From positions 1,145,831 to 1,209,830 of the forward strand of contig JACVTC010000048.1 of NCBI GenBank assembly GCA_016946835.1: a stretch of 64,000 bases of DNA. The letters are read 5' to 3'. Made by a program: the position numbers and the translations under genes. Source of the stretch: Neocallimastix lanati (nom. inval.) (taxonomy: Eukaryota; Neocallimastigomycota; Neocallimastigomycetes; Neocallimastigales; Neocallimastigaceae). The notes under the pieces are model-generated. The model did not search any database and was not told the origin of the DNA. It was given only the letters and a program-made list of their open reading frames with translations. Shown here one piece after another: positions 50,723-61,175 of this stretch. The stretch's first letter is position 1. Every line of letters starts with the position of its first letter.

Positions 50723-53700
50723 TTAAGAAGGAAGATCAATTACAAAAGGTTGATATTTATGTCTAACATAGTACTCGTTTGCATCATCAGGTGGTTGACA
50801 GAATTCGTTGTTAACATTCGAAGATTTGTTCTTCTTTTCTTTTCTGTAATATTCTTGTATTAATTGTCTATCAAGAATTTGATCTTCATCAATCCAAGTA
50901 TTTTCACTAAAATCGCATCCTTTCCATTTAATCAAGTAACGATTCTTATTGTTAAAGGTTTTCATTTTAATTATTCTTTCAGGAGTTCTATCAATTGTAT
51001 CCGTATTAAGATTAATATTTCTTCTACGAGTATTTCTTCTGTTTGAAAATTCATTTTCATGGTAAGGTTCGAGAAGTGAAACATGAAATACAGGGTGACA
51101 ACGCATATTATTAGGAAGTTTAAGTTCGTACGCTAAGTCACTAACTTTTCTTATTATTTCAAAAGGTCCTATTAGTTGATCAGATAATTTTCTATTTTTC
51201 TTTGTTGTATTACCCTTTAAAAGATAAACTTTATTTCCTACTTTAAAATCTGGAGAATCCATTCTTTTCAGATCTGCATATTTCTTATAAGTCTTTTTTG
51301 CTTGCTCTAAGTTTTCTTTTATAAATTTAATGTTTTCATTAATATTTAATATTCTTTTCTCAGCTCTATGCGGATTCTCATTTGAAGGAATTTCAGGATT
51401 AAATTTCGGATTAAAACCATAATTTGCAAAAAATGGTGATTGATTTATTGACTGTTGTAAAGTATTATTATAGGAAAATTCTGCAAAAGGTAATAAATCA
51501 AGCCAGTTATTTTGCTTTTCATTGATGAAACAACGAAGATATTGTTCCAATATCGAGTTCACCCTCTCCGTTTGACCATCGGTCTGCGGGTGATAAGCAG
51601 TAGAAAAAGAATGCTTAATATTTAAAAGAGAGCAAAGACGATTCCAAAAATCAGAGGTAAACTGAGAACCACGATCAGAAATAATAGAATCGGGGAAACC
51701 ATGAAGTTTAAAAATATTAGCAATGAAAGAATCAGCAGCAATAGAAGCAGTAGGAAGACATCTAAAAGGTATAAAATGAGCCATTTTAGTTAAGCGATCC
51801 ACAACAACCATTATAGTGGTCATATCTTTGGATTTCGGAAGTTCAACAATAAAATCCATAGAGATAGCAGACCAGGCTCTATTTGGTGTAGAAAGTGGAG
51901 AAAGTAAACCATATGGCTTATGTCTTGGGATTTTGGATTTTGAACAAATTTCACAAGATTTAATAAACATTTTAACATCTTTTTGTAATTTAGGCCACCA
52001 GAAATTACGAGAAATAAGTTCAATAGTTTTATTAATTCCAAAATGACCAGCAGAAATAGAGTCATGATGGAGTTCTAAAACTCTTATTCTAATTTTATTG
52101 GGAACATAAATTAAATTTTCAAAAAGTAAATAACCATTTTTGTCAAGAGAAAATTTATCGATTTTACTAAAAGGGGGATCTTTTGATTTATCATTTTTAA
52201 GAAATTCAGTTATTTTGCAATAGAATTCATCATTAGCTAGAGAATCATGAATAGAGGAGATTAAAGAATCATTCTTAAAACTACATGAATTAATAACGCA
52301 TGAAATAGGACGAACACTAGCAAATAAATGATCACTACGTCTTGATAAAATATCTGGTTTACCTGACTTTTTACCAGCTCTGTAAATTAGTTTAAAATCA
52401 AATCTAGATAAGAATTCATACCAACGAATTTGGCGTTGGGAAAGAAGTTCAGGTTTTCGAGGGAAAGTTAAATTCTTATGATCAGTATAAATAATAAACT
52501 GATGGCGAGCTCCTTCTAAGTAATGTCTCCATCCTTCCAATGCAACTTTAATAGCAAGAAGTTCTTTGTCATAGATAGGGTAATTTCTTTGGGATTTAGT
52601 TAAGCTAGTAGAAATAAAAGCAATTGGATGCAAATGCCCATCAAATTCCTGAGAAAGAATTGCACCAACAGCAAAATTACTAGCATCAGTTTCAACAATG
52701 AATTGTTTGTTGCTATCAGGATGTTTCAAAATAGGAGCAGTAGTAAATAATTCTTTTAAAGTATCAAACGCTTTTTGTTGTTCAGAACTCCAATTAAAAG
52801 GAACATTTTTTCTAGTTAATTTGTGGAGAGGATTTGCAATTTTCGCAAAGTCTTTAATAAAAATTCTGTAATAATTACAAAGTCCAATAAACGATTGAAT
52901 TTCTTTAACGTTTGTTGGAACAGGCCAATCTAAAATTGCTTTAACTTTTTCTTTATCCATTTTAATTCCATCTCTTGATAAAACATAACCAAGAAAGGTA
53001 GTTTCAGTTACATCAAATTCACACTTTTCTAATTTAACAACTAAATGATTCTCTAACAATTTTCTTAAAACTTTCTTAACATGTACATGATGTTCTTCCA
53101 AAGTATTAGAATAAATTAAAATGTCATCAATGTAAGAGATTACAAAATCATCTAAGTAATCACTGAGAACATCATTTATAAAATGTTGGAATGTAGCAGG
53201 GGCATTCTTAAGCCCAAAAGGCATAACGAGATATTCAAAGTGCCCGTATCTTGTACGAAAGGCAGTTTTGTACTCGTCACCTTCTTTAATTCTTACTAAG
53301 TTATAAGCAGATTTTAAATCTAACTTAGTAAAATATTTAGCACCTTTAACTCTATCCAACAATTCACTAATTAAAGGAAGTGGATAAGAGTTACGGATGG
53401 TCATTTCGTTCAATTTTCTATAATCAATAACTAGTCTATAAGTACCATCCTTTTTTCTAACAAATAAAATAGGTGCACCAGCAGGAGAAGAAGATTTCCT
53501 AATAAAACCCTTTTTTAAATTCTCTTCTAAATATTTCTTTAATTCTTCTCTCTCCGTTTCAGTTAAAGGGTACAACGGACCATAAAATAGACTACAATTA
53601 TCTTTTAATTTAATTTCACAATCATAATTACGATGCGGAGGTAACACATTACAATTATTTTCATTAAACACTTCTTTAAACATCAAATAGATTTCAGGTA

Positions 53701-55543
53701 CTTCGACCTTTTCACCATCTTTATTTAAATTATTATCTTCATCATTACATTTTTCAGTTACATTTAATTTCTTACATTTACTAGATTCACAAATTTTCTT
53801 TAAAATCCTTAAACTATTAGTACTAATTTTACTATCACAATTCATAACAATAATATCATCACTATCGCTAAAGTTATCACTATCACTAATGCTATCACTA
53901 AAATTATCTAACATAAAAGTATCATTAATATCACTATCACTATCATAATTATTAAATTCAGAGCAAGTTCTAATACGAGTTCGGCGGCCACGAATAGAAA
54001 TTTCTTCTTCTGAGTCAGAGTCGGAATCAGAGTCAAAGAGAGGTTTTCTTTTTCTTGATTCTTCAATAATAACTTTGTTTTCTTCTAGGTTGGTAGCAGG
54101 TTCTTTTCCTTTGTTCCTTTTCTTGTTCTTGTTTTTCCTTTTTCTTTTACCATTGTTACAATGTCTTGCACAGAAACCGGATCCGAAAGAAATCTTCTTT
54201 GCGTCATGGTAGTTGTAGGGGGAGTGCTTATTGATCCATGGTAAACCCAAGATAATATCAACATCAGGAATCCTGAGAACATAGAGTTGAATCGTTTCCA
54301 AGTGGTTCCTTAAACGAAGAACGCATTTCTCAGTTTCCTTTTTTACTGATGAAACACCATATCCAAGACCAGTAACACGGAAAGGTTCTTCGATTTCTTT
54401 TGTTTTAATTCCAAAGGCTTTAGCGAATTCAGGATGGATAAAATTAAGATCAGAACCAGAATCGATCAGAACTCTTGCTTTTACTTCTTCTATATCGTTT
54501 GTTTTAATATAGAAATCAATGATATTACTTTTCTTTGTCAAAAGTGAGTTTTGTTCTTCCACGATTTTTCTAACTTTGACAATATCTTCTTGGCTGTTGA
54601 TTCTTCTAATTCTTCTTAAACTACTTGAGGGTGTGGTAGCGGTGTTTTCTTGTTTACTGATAATCTTGACTCCGGCAGGTTTCTTCTTATTTGGACAGTT
54701 AAAATAGCGATGACCTGGTTTTTTACAATAATAGCACAATCCTTTCCTTCTTTCTTCATCTCTTGAATTCGAGTTTTCTTGATATAATTTCTGGTTAGAA
54801 GGGAAGTAACTTGTATTCGTTTGTCCTCTCTTAATTCTGTATAAATCTATTTCCATTGGGTCACTAGTAGACGCATGATTATTATTATTTATTTCCTTAC
54901 GATGGTAATAATTATGATAGAAAAATTCATTTATTTCATGTCTCTTAGTTAAGCTTTCGATACTAAGGACATCAGTGAAAAGTCTTCTTAAGTTGTTGGG
55001 ATTTGGATTTACCACTGCAAGGTGCTCCCTCATCTTGTAGTGAAGTCCTTTTACAAACATATAAATCTTAGCAGAATCGTTAAAATCTGAATGTCTGCTG
55101 ATTTTATTAAATTCATTTATATACTCACTAACATGACCAAATTTATGTTGTCGGATGCTGCATAATTTACCGTTTGCGACAACTGTGCTCATGTCCTGCT
55201 CTCCAAATTGATTTCTTAATTCTTGAATAAAATCTTCATAAACATTGAGCAGGAGATCATTATTTCTTCGCAAGTTTGAGGCCCATATCAAGGGATCACC
55301 GACAAGATAAGAAATTATAAATCTGACCTTTGTATGGTCGTTATTAAAACCTTGTGGATTGGCTTCCATAGCTATTTCAGCTCTTGTAAGGAAGCCATCA
55401 AAGTCCTTCTTGATTCCAGAAAATAGCGGTGGTTCGTTAACAATCTTTTGATTGTTACGGGGCAGAACTTGATGATTCTCTTGATTCATTTCTTGCAGGT
55501 TAAGGTCTTCGAATCTTCTTATTAGGTTGTTAAATCCCTCCAA
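50723..55543 (-). CDS. Gag-Pol polyprotein of the inner chromodomain gypsy element
   Basis: Single frame of 1606 residues; no frameshift or stop separates gag from pol. Domains by residue: capsid-type Gag ~35-200; zinc knuckle C270-x2-C273-x4-H278-x4-C283; protease with DSG at 361-363; an unusual linker ~465-565 with a Lys/Arg-rich block followed by Ser-Asp repeats; RT ~660-845 with YIDD at 804-807; RNase H from TDAS at 952-955; integrase zinc-binding region H1160...H1167...C1197-x2-C1200; DD35E core D1230, D1290, E1326; GPF module ~1459-1461; chromodomain ~1521-1570 (RYLIKWKGCDFSENTWIDED). All catalytic residues are present. The chromodomain probably targets integration to chromatin marked by histone modification. 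The start is the first ATG of the open frame, about 540 nt from the inferred RNA 5' end. Confidence 0.96.
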   Translation of the reverse strand: MEGFNNLIRRFEDLNLQEMNQENHQVLPRNNQKIVNEPPLFSGIKKDFDGFLTRAEIAMEANPQGFNNDHTKVRFIISYLVGDPLIWASNLRRNNDLLLNVYEDFIQELRNQFGEQDMSTVVANGKLCSIRQHKFGHVSEYINEFNKISRHSDFNDSAKIYMFVKGLHYKMREHLAVVNPNPNNLRRLFTDVLSIESLTKRHEINEFFYHNYYHRKEINNNNHASTSDPMEIDLYRIKRGQTNTSYFPSNQKLYQENSNSRDEERRKGLCYYCKKPGHRYFNCPNKKKPAGVKIISKQENTATTPSSSLRRIRRINSQEDIVKVRKIVEEQNSLLTKKSNIIDFYIKTNDIEEVKARVLIDSGSDLNFIHPEFAKAFGIKTKEIEEPFRVTGLGYGVSSVKKETEKCVLRLRNHLETIQLYVLRIPDVDIILGLPWINKHSPYNYHDAKKISFGSGFCARHCNNGKRKRKNKNKKRNKGKEPATNLEENKVIIEESRKRKPLFDSDSDSDSEEEISIRGRRTRIRTCSEFNNYDSDSDINDTFMLDNFSDSISDSDNFSDSDDIIVMNCDSKISTNSLRILKKICESSKCKKLNVTEKCNDEDNNLNKDGEKVEVPEIYLMFKEVFNENNCNVLPPHRNYDCEIKLKDNCSLFYGPLYPLTETEREELKKYLEENLKKGFIRKSSSPAGAPILFVRKKDGTYRLVIDYRKLNEMTIRNSYPLPLISELLDRVKGAKYFTKLDLKSAYNLVRIKEGDEYKTAFRTRYGHFEYLVMPFGLKNAPATFQHFINDVLSDYLDDFVISYIDDILIYSNTLEEHHVHVKKVLRKLLENHLVVKLEKCEFDVTETTFLGYVLSRDGIKMDKEKVKAILDWPVPTNVKEIQSFIGLCNYYRIFIKDFAKIANPLHKLTRKNVPFNWSSEQQKAFDTLKELFTTAPILKHPDSNKQFIVETDASNFAVGAILSQEFDGHLHPIAFISTSLTKSQRNYPIYDKELLAIKVALEGWRHYLEGARHQFIIYTDHKNLTFPRKPELLSQRQIRWYEFLSRFDFKLIYRAGKKSGKPDILSRRSDHLFASVRPISCVINSCSFKNDSLISSIHDSLANDEFYCKITEFLKNDKSKDPPFSKIDKFSLDKNGYLLFENLIYVPNKIRIRVLELHHDSISAGHFGINKTIELISRNFWWPKLQKDVKMFIKSCEICSKSKIPRHKPYGLLSPLSTPNRAWSAISMDFIVELPKSKDMTTIMVVVDRLTKMAHFIPFRCLPTASIAADSFIANIFKLHGFPDSIISDRGSQFTSDFWNRLCSLLNIKHSFSTAYHPQTDGQTERVNSILEQYLRCFINEKQNNWLDLLPFAEFSYNNTLQQSINQSPFFANYGFNPKFNPEIPSNENPHRAEKRILNINENIKFIKENLEQAKKTYKKYADLKRMDSPDFKVGNKVYLLKGNTTKKNRKLSDQLIGPFEIIRKVSDLAYELKLPNNMRCHPVFHVSLLEPYHENEFSNRRNTRRRNINLNTDTIDRTPERIIKMKTFNNKNRYLIKWKGCDFSENTWIDEDQILDRQLIQEYYRKEKKNKSSNVNNEFCQPPDDANEYYVRHKYQPFVIDLPS

Positions 55544-55910
55544 TTTGATTATTTTAAATTGACTTAAATTTTTGCAATTTCTTTAACAAAAATATCAAAC
55601 AAATAAATATTTCAAACTATAACGTTTTTTCATCTAGTCGATCTAGCTCTATCCTTTGAAGCGGTGCTGTCGAGTAAACGTAACGTTATAAATTAAAATA
55701 TTAAAGGTTTATGGTTTTTCGAATCTTGTTCTAAGACGTGTAATTGTAATTTCGGTAGCAATATTATAGAGCTGGTGGCAATATTCTGAAACTGGTAGCA
55801 ATAATCTAAAACTGGTAAAAAAATATTTTGAATCAAGCCACACACAAGCCACTGTTAACGTATCACGTGTTATAATCTTGACTTATAACGTATTTTATTG
55901 AGAGAAAAAG

Positions 55911-55921
55911 GTAATTGTTAT
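55911..55921 (-). promoter_or_regulatory. Self-primer binding site (Tf1-like) of the inner element
   Basis: Minus-strand ATAACAATTAC abuts the 5' LTR with no spacer. It is the exact 11-nt complement of GTAATTGTTAT inside the same LTR (56084-56074, minus). No TGG-type tRNA site is found here. In Tf1 of fission yeast the first 11 nt of the mRNA fold back on an adjacent site to prime reverse transcription; this layout is the same in length and position. Confidence 0.7.
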
Positions 55922-56695
55922 TATAAAGTTTTGATTTAAAAAATAGATTATAAGTCAAAAATTATAATAACACTAAATAACACAAAAATGTTTTATAAAC
56001 AAATAAGTTTTATTATATTTAGATTTCAAAATAATCTTTATTAATTATTAGTGTTATTAACAATAAATCGTTAATAACAATTACATCGATTAAAATACAT
56101 GAAATTTGGTTAACTATTTATATTTTTATCTTATTACATTTATAATATATAATTCCTATTGAATTATATTATCTAACTATTTATTTAAAAACAATACTAA
56201 CCTAAACTAATAATAAATAATTAACTATTACTAAATAAAGAGAATTGTAATTAATAACTAAAATAAATATAAACAATTTCAATCGAGCTCATTTATTATT
56301 TATTTATTATTTAAATATTATTAATAAATTCTTATTATATTTTCTATTTAAAATTAATATAAAAGTTGTCATAATTATTTAATATGATTTTAGCATAAAA
56401 TGCCGCAAGTTTCAACATGACTAATTGCATAGTTTCATGTTGTTAATTTATCTTGTAAAAAAACCTTAACTCTTATTATTTAAATTAAATTACATAAAAA
56501 GAAATGATTTTCAATTACTAGTTTCATAAGAGAAATTTTTAATTTATTAATATGATTGGGAAGAAGTCGAAGTTTTGTTTAAAATTATTTGCAATAATTT
56601 TATACACGTGATTTTTAATAGATTTATTTCAATTTTACTTAAATTTATGATTAAATTTAATTAAAATTTATAAAGATATTAATAATATCTTTACA
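55922..56695 (-). repeat. 5' LTR of the inner element
   Basis: 774 bp, same sequence as 49912-50685 apart from one base; holds the inferred promoter. Confidence 0.95.
56074..56122 (-). promoter_or_regulatory. LTR promoter and inferred RNA start of the inner element
   Basis: TATAAATAG (56122-56114, minus strand) lies 30-38 nt before G at 56084, which begins the 11-nt self-primer complement. The complementarity to the primer site stops exactly at this G, so 56084 is the inferred +1. U3 would be about 611 nt and R+U5 about 163 nt. Confidence 0.6.
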
Positions 56696-56787
56696 CTGAT
56701 TTAAAAATCAATGTATGCTTAAATTGTCAAAGAATAGGTCATGTTAAAGATGATTGCCCTGAATTAGAAGAAGAGTGTTTAAATTAA
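56696..56787 (+). pseudogene. gag, 3' part (outer element) with zinc knuckle
   Basis: After the duplicated CTGAT, the frame interrupted at 49911 resumes in phase: 28 codons containing C-x2-C-x4-H-x4-C (CLNCQRIGHVKDDC), stop TAA at 56785-56787. Removing the insert and one target copy gives a gag of 297 codons. Confidence 0.88.
56778..56787 (+). promoter_or_regulatory. -1 ribosomal frameshift site, gag to pol
   Basis: T TTA AAT (56778-56784, gag codons TTA AAT) fits the X XXY YYZ slippery heptamer, with the gag stop TAA immediately after. Slipping back one base leads into the pol frame, which is open from this point (TTT AAA TTA AAT TAT). Whether a stimulatory structure follows was not resolved. 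Confidence 0.7.
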
Positions 56788-58915
56788 ATTATGGGAGTAA
56801 GCAATCTCCCAAAATAACTAAAATTGCATCATCAAATCAATCAATAAATTACCTTAATAACGAAAATAATCAAATCCCTCAAATTAATGTAGCCCAGAAA
56901 AAGAAAGTGCCTACAAGTACTTTGGATAAGAATAAAATCTCTCCAAATAATAAAAGTATAGTTAAACCATCCATTCTCAATCAACCAAATATTAAGAAAG
57001 TTAAACATCAAAAGAAAGCAATTAGGAATACAAGAAGAAGAAAAATAAGTGAAGAACTTAATAATGAAAAACAAAATGACCATGAATTAAATGATAATGA
57101 TGAAATTATTATTGATGAACCAAATAATACAAAGGAAAATACAAAAGATTCTGAAATGAAAAATAATTCAGAAACAATAATGGAAATAATAATGAAAGTA
57201 ATAATGAAAATAATAAGAATAATGTAATTAACATAATTGATGAACATAGAAAAATAAATAATGAAAATAATACCAAAGACGTTCTAACACATAGTCAATC
57301 TCTCAGTCAAACTAAACAAACCAGAAAAAGAAGTATGACAGATATACAAATGTTAGAACCAGGTAATAAATTTAGTATAATTAAGGAAGCCAACAACTTG
57401 TTTCCGAAAATTAGTCTTGCACAATTACTTTCTATTAGTCCTACTCTTAGGAAGGAATTAGGACAAGGATGTAAGCCAAAATAGATAATGTATTATGCTC
57501 TCTTTATAATATTCCTATTCCAATCTTTATTGGAAAAACGAAAGAAGTATTTTTAAAAATTCTTTACGATACAGGAGCAAATGTAAATGTTATAACAACA
57601 GGATGTTTAAATAAATTTAATGATGTGAAAATTGAAGAAGATATAAAAGAACAAAATATTACTTTAGCAAATGGATCTACAGTACCTACTAAATACTATG
57701 TTCCATTGAAAATTAACATTAATGATTCTTGCAACATTTATGAAAAATTTTATATTATAAATCAAGATAATCCATACTTTGATATTATTTTTGGAAGAAG
57801 TATCCAAAAGAAATATAGATTACTTATTGATCCAGATGATGATTTCATATATCAGAAAACAAGAAAAGGTCTTAAAAAGATAATCCAGATAATTAACTCA
57901 AATAATACAAATAATATTCCCTTAATGAATGCTATTTATGTATCTAAAGAAGATGAAGAAATTCGTGAATTTAACTCTACCTTAAACGAAATTCTCAATT
58001 CTGTTCCAGATAAAGTTAAATCAAAATTTGAAAGTCTTATTAATCAATACAAAAATTGTATGGCAACATCACTAAGTCAGCTAACAACTGCTAACCTTGA
58101 ACCACATTCAATAATTACTACTACTGAAAAACCTATTAAGCTAAAACCTTATAAATTATCAAAAGAGCATTCTGATATTCTAAAAGAAGAAATTATATCC
58201 TTACTTAATAAAGGCTTAATTATTCCCTCTCATTCCCCTTGGTCATTTCCTGTTTTATTAGTCAGAAAGAAAAATGGGAAATGGAGACTATGTATAGATT
58301 ACAGAAGGCTTAATGAAATCACTATTAAAGATTCATATGCACTTCCTTTCATCGATGAACTTGTCTCTTCAGTTAGAGGTGCTAAAATATTTTCAGCCCT
58401 TGACTTATATTCGGGTTATCACCAAATCCCAATGAATCCCAGAGATATCGAAAAAACTTCTTTCACAACAAAATTTGGAAACTATAATTTTGTTGTTATG
58501 CCTTTCGGTTTAACTAATGCTCCCGCTACCTTTCAAAGGGAGATGAACAGAATCCTTTTACCCCTCATTGGTAAATGCTTATTCGTTTACATCGATGACA
58601 TAGTTGTATATTCTACTTCTATTGAAGAACATCTTGAACATTTAAAACAAGTATTTGAAATATTCTCCAAGTATAATCTCTCCCTCAATCTTCAAAAATG
58701 CAAATTTTTCCAAGAATCAATTGAAGTCTTAGGTCATGTTCTTACCCCTAATGGTTTAAAAACTGTTCCTTCTAAAGTTCAAAGTATAGCCCTTTGGGAA
58801 GCTCCCAAAAATGTTAATGAGCTCAGGTCCTTCCTTGGTCTTGCTAGTTATTACAGAAAATTTATACAAAATTTCTCTATAAGAGCTGACTCTCTTTTTA
58901 ACTACTTAAGAAAAA
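56788..58915 (+). pseudogene. pol 5' half (outer element): linker, protease, reverse transcriptase
   Basis: Pol text begins in the -1 frame and stays open to 57227 (Asn/Lys-rich linker). It then continues in a second frame to about 57480 and in a third from there, so two frameshifts are present. Protease: LYDTGANVNVIT with the catalytic triplet DTG at 57568-57576. RT runs within the 57625-59154 frame: SPWSFPVLLVRKKNGKWRL, DLYSGYHQIPM, MPFGLTNAPATFQ and the catalytic FVYIDDIVVYS near 58590, with FLGLASYYRKFI near the end. The reading goes out of frame at about 58915. RT itself is undamaged by sequence; loss of the reading frame outside it makes the copy defective, unless some shifts are sequence errors at A runs. 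Confidence 0.85.
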
Positions 58916-60438
58916 TCAACCATATATATGGACTTCTGATCGTAATGAAGCTTTTGAAGACATACGTAACTGTTTATTGTCTGACCCTATATTATGTTAT
59001 CCTGACTTTGATAAAGAATTTATTGTTAGACAGTCGCCTCTACTCAAGGTATCGGTGCTGTCCTCTTACAGGTGGAGGAAGACAAATTGGAACACCCAAT
59101 TTGTTGTGTAAGTCGTACTTTATCACCTCCAGAAAGAAATTACTCTGTAACTGATCTGAAGGTTTGGCTATTAATTACGCAATCCAAAAATTCCGTCAGT
59201 ACTTAATTAGTAACAAGAAACCAACTATATTCATTACGGATCATAAACCACTCTTAGGATTTTACAAAAATACTATTCCAAATAAAGGAAGACACATGCA
59301 TTGGATAGAAGAATTTAACAAATATAAATTGAACTAAAATATGAAAAGGAAAGAAAAATGTTTTCGCAGACGCTCTTTCAAGACTACCTTCAAAAGACAG
59401 CGAAGATATTATAAAATGTATTAATACAATTTTAGCTGATCTTAATCCAAAAGATTTAAACCTACCAGAAGGAATAATCAAATACTTCACTAAGAATTAT
59501 CAAGTTGTTGATAACACCTTATATTATAAGAAAGATGATACTTATTTAAAAGTTATCTACCGTGTGAAGACAAAAAGGATATAATTAATCGTGCTCATTC
59601 TGTAGGACATGAAGGAGCCGAAAAAACTGTAAACAGAATACTAAATTCATATTATTGGCCCGGCATTTGGAATGACGTTAGGATGTGGATCAAATCTTGC
59701 AGAAATGTCAACTTTGTAGACCAAAACCAATCCCGAAAACACTGCAGATAATGTAACACCAGTTGAACAACCATTTACTCGTGTTGGACTTGATACGATT
59801 GGTCCTCTTCCAATTACTAAAAATGGAAATATGTATATTATTACATTGGTTGACTACTTCACAAAATGGGTTGAAGCTAAAGCCATTCCAAACACAAAGA
59901 CTGAAGAAGTTATAAAATTTTTAACTGAAGTTATATCAAGACATGGTCCTCCAGAAATAATTGTTACAGATAATGGAAGTTCGTTCGCATCAGATATTAC
60001 TAAAATGATGATCGATCTTTATGGGTCATGGCGTGCACTTTGTATCTCCACATCATCCAGAATCAAATGGTATGATTGAAAACCGTAATAAGAAGTAGAG
60101 AAAATTCTAAGACTCTTATGTTGAAAACGAAAGTGAATGGTGATGAATATTTACCATCCGCACTTTGGGCTCTTAGAACAACAAAAAATTCCAAACAAAA
60201 TTTAGCAGCTTGAATTACTTTATGGGAGAAAAGACACCTGGCCATTAGAAGTAAATGTTTCCAGATATTTACAAAGATCCAAATGAAACAGATGAAGAAT
60301 ATATTTTTAGAAGATTCCTTAGACATCAGAATTGGGTGAAACAAGCAACAGAATATTCGGATTACGCCAAATCAATATTGGGAACATCGCATTGGACTAT
60401 CGAAATCACTAAAGAAAAATTATAAACCCGGAGATTAT
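58916..60438 (+). pseudogene. pol 3' half (outer element): RNase H and integrase, frameshifted
   Basis: Changing frame several times, the text gives WTSDRNEAFEDIRNCL and DPILCYPDF (RT tail); a damaged RNase H start where TDAS is expected (~59030); SRTLSPPERNYSV and FITDHKPLLGF (RNase H); RAHSVGHEGAEKTVNRIL and SYYWPGIWNDVRMWIKSC (integrase zinc region, second Cys pair lost to a shift); GLDTIGPLP (first Asp), IVTDNGSSFAS (second Asp, inside an 82-codon frame at 59831-60079) and NGMIEN (Glu). At least five frame changes lie between 58915 and 60440. The integrase is thus recognisable but broken. Confidence 0.8.
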
Positions 60439-60645
60439 GTGATGATAAGATTAATTGGAAGAAGTAAGTTAAATCCTTACTTTTATGGACCATATAAAGT
60501 AGTTAACAAACAAAAATTCAATACAGTTGTCCTCGAAGATCCTCAAACAGGAAAACTTCTTGATCGAAATGTACATATTAAAAATGTTTTTCCTTATATC
60601 ATTCCAGAAAAAGAATTAACTTCAAGGGACGAAGTTCAATCTTAA
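60439..60645 (+). pseudogene. pol C-terminal end (outer element)
   Basis: 68 open codons, MIRLIGRSKLNPYFYGPYKV to TSRDEVQS, the GPY-type end of gypsy integrases, stopping 13 nt before the 3' LTR. There is no chromodomain, unlike the inner element. Confidence 0.75.
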
Positions 60646-60657
60646 CCGCCGAGGAAT

Positions 60658-61143
60658 TGATAAATAACAAAATTAATAAATCTTGAAATTTATTATACAT
60701 AAAATCAAAACTAACCTTAGCCAAGTTTAATAATAATTTAATAAAATAAAAAAAAAATTAATTAATTAATTAATTAAAACAAATAAATTACACTTAAAAA
60801 TTACATTAATACTCAGATATGAAAGAAATATTATATATTTTTCAAAATAAAAATATTAAGATTAAATTTAAAATAAAATAATTAGTTTTAATAATTAGTT
60901 TTATAATAATTTTTATAATTAATTTTATAATTAAATAATAATTTTATAATAACAAAATTTATTAATTTAAATAAAATATTTTTAATTATTTTTATAATAA
61001 ACAAATTTATTTATTTTATTATTAAATATTTATTTTATTATTAATTTTATTACTTTTATTTTATTTAATTATTCTTTTTATTTATAAATTATAAATAGTT
61101 TAATTTTAAAGAAAAATATAAATACTTGTAAATATTTCATGTA

Positions 61144-61175
<32 letters not shown>

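Larger units (their letters stand above)
49912..56695 (-). mobile_element. Inner Ty3/gypsy chromodomain retrotransposon, apparently intact
   Basis: 6784 bp, flanked by the 5-bp duplication CTGAT (49907-49911 and 56696-56700). LTRs of 774 bp differ at a single base in my line-by-line comparison (C at 50517 versus T in the other copy), so the insertion is very recent. One uninterrupted 1606-codon gag-pol frame with all expected catalytic residues suggests a potentially active element. Class: chromovirus-type Ty3/gypsy with a C-terminal chromodomain. Its 5' LTR is the right-hand one because it lies on the minus strand. Confidence 0.95.
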
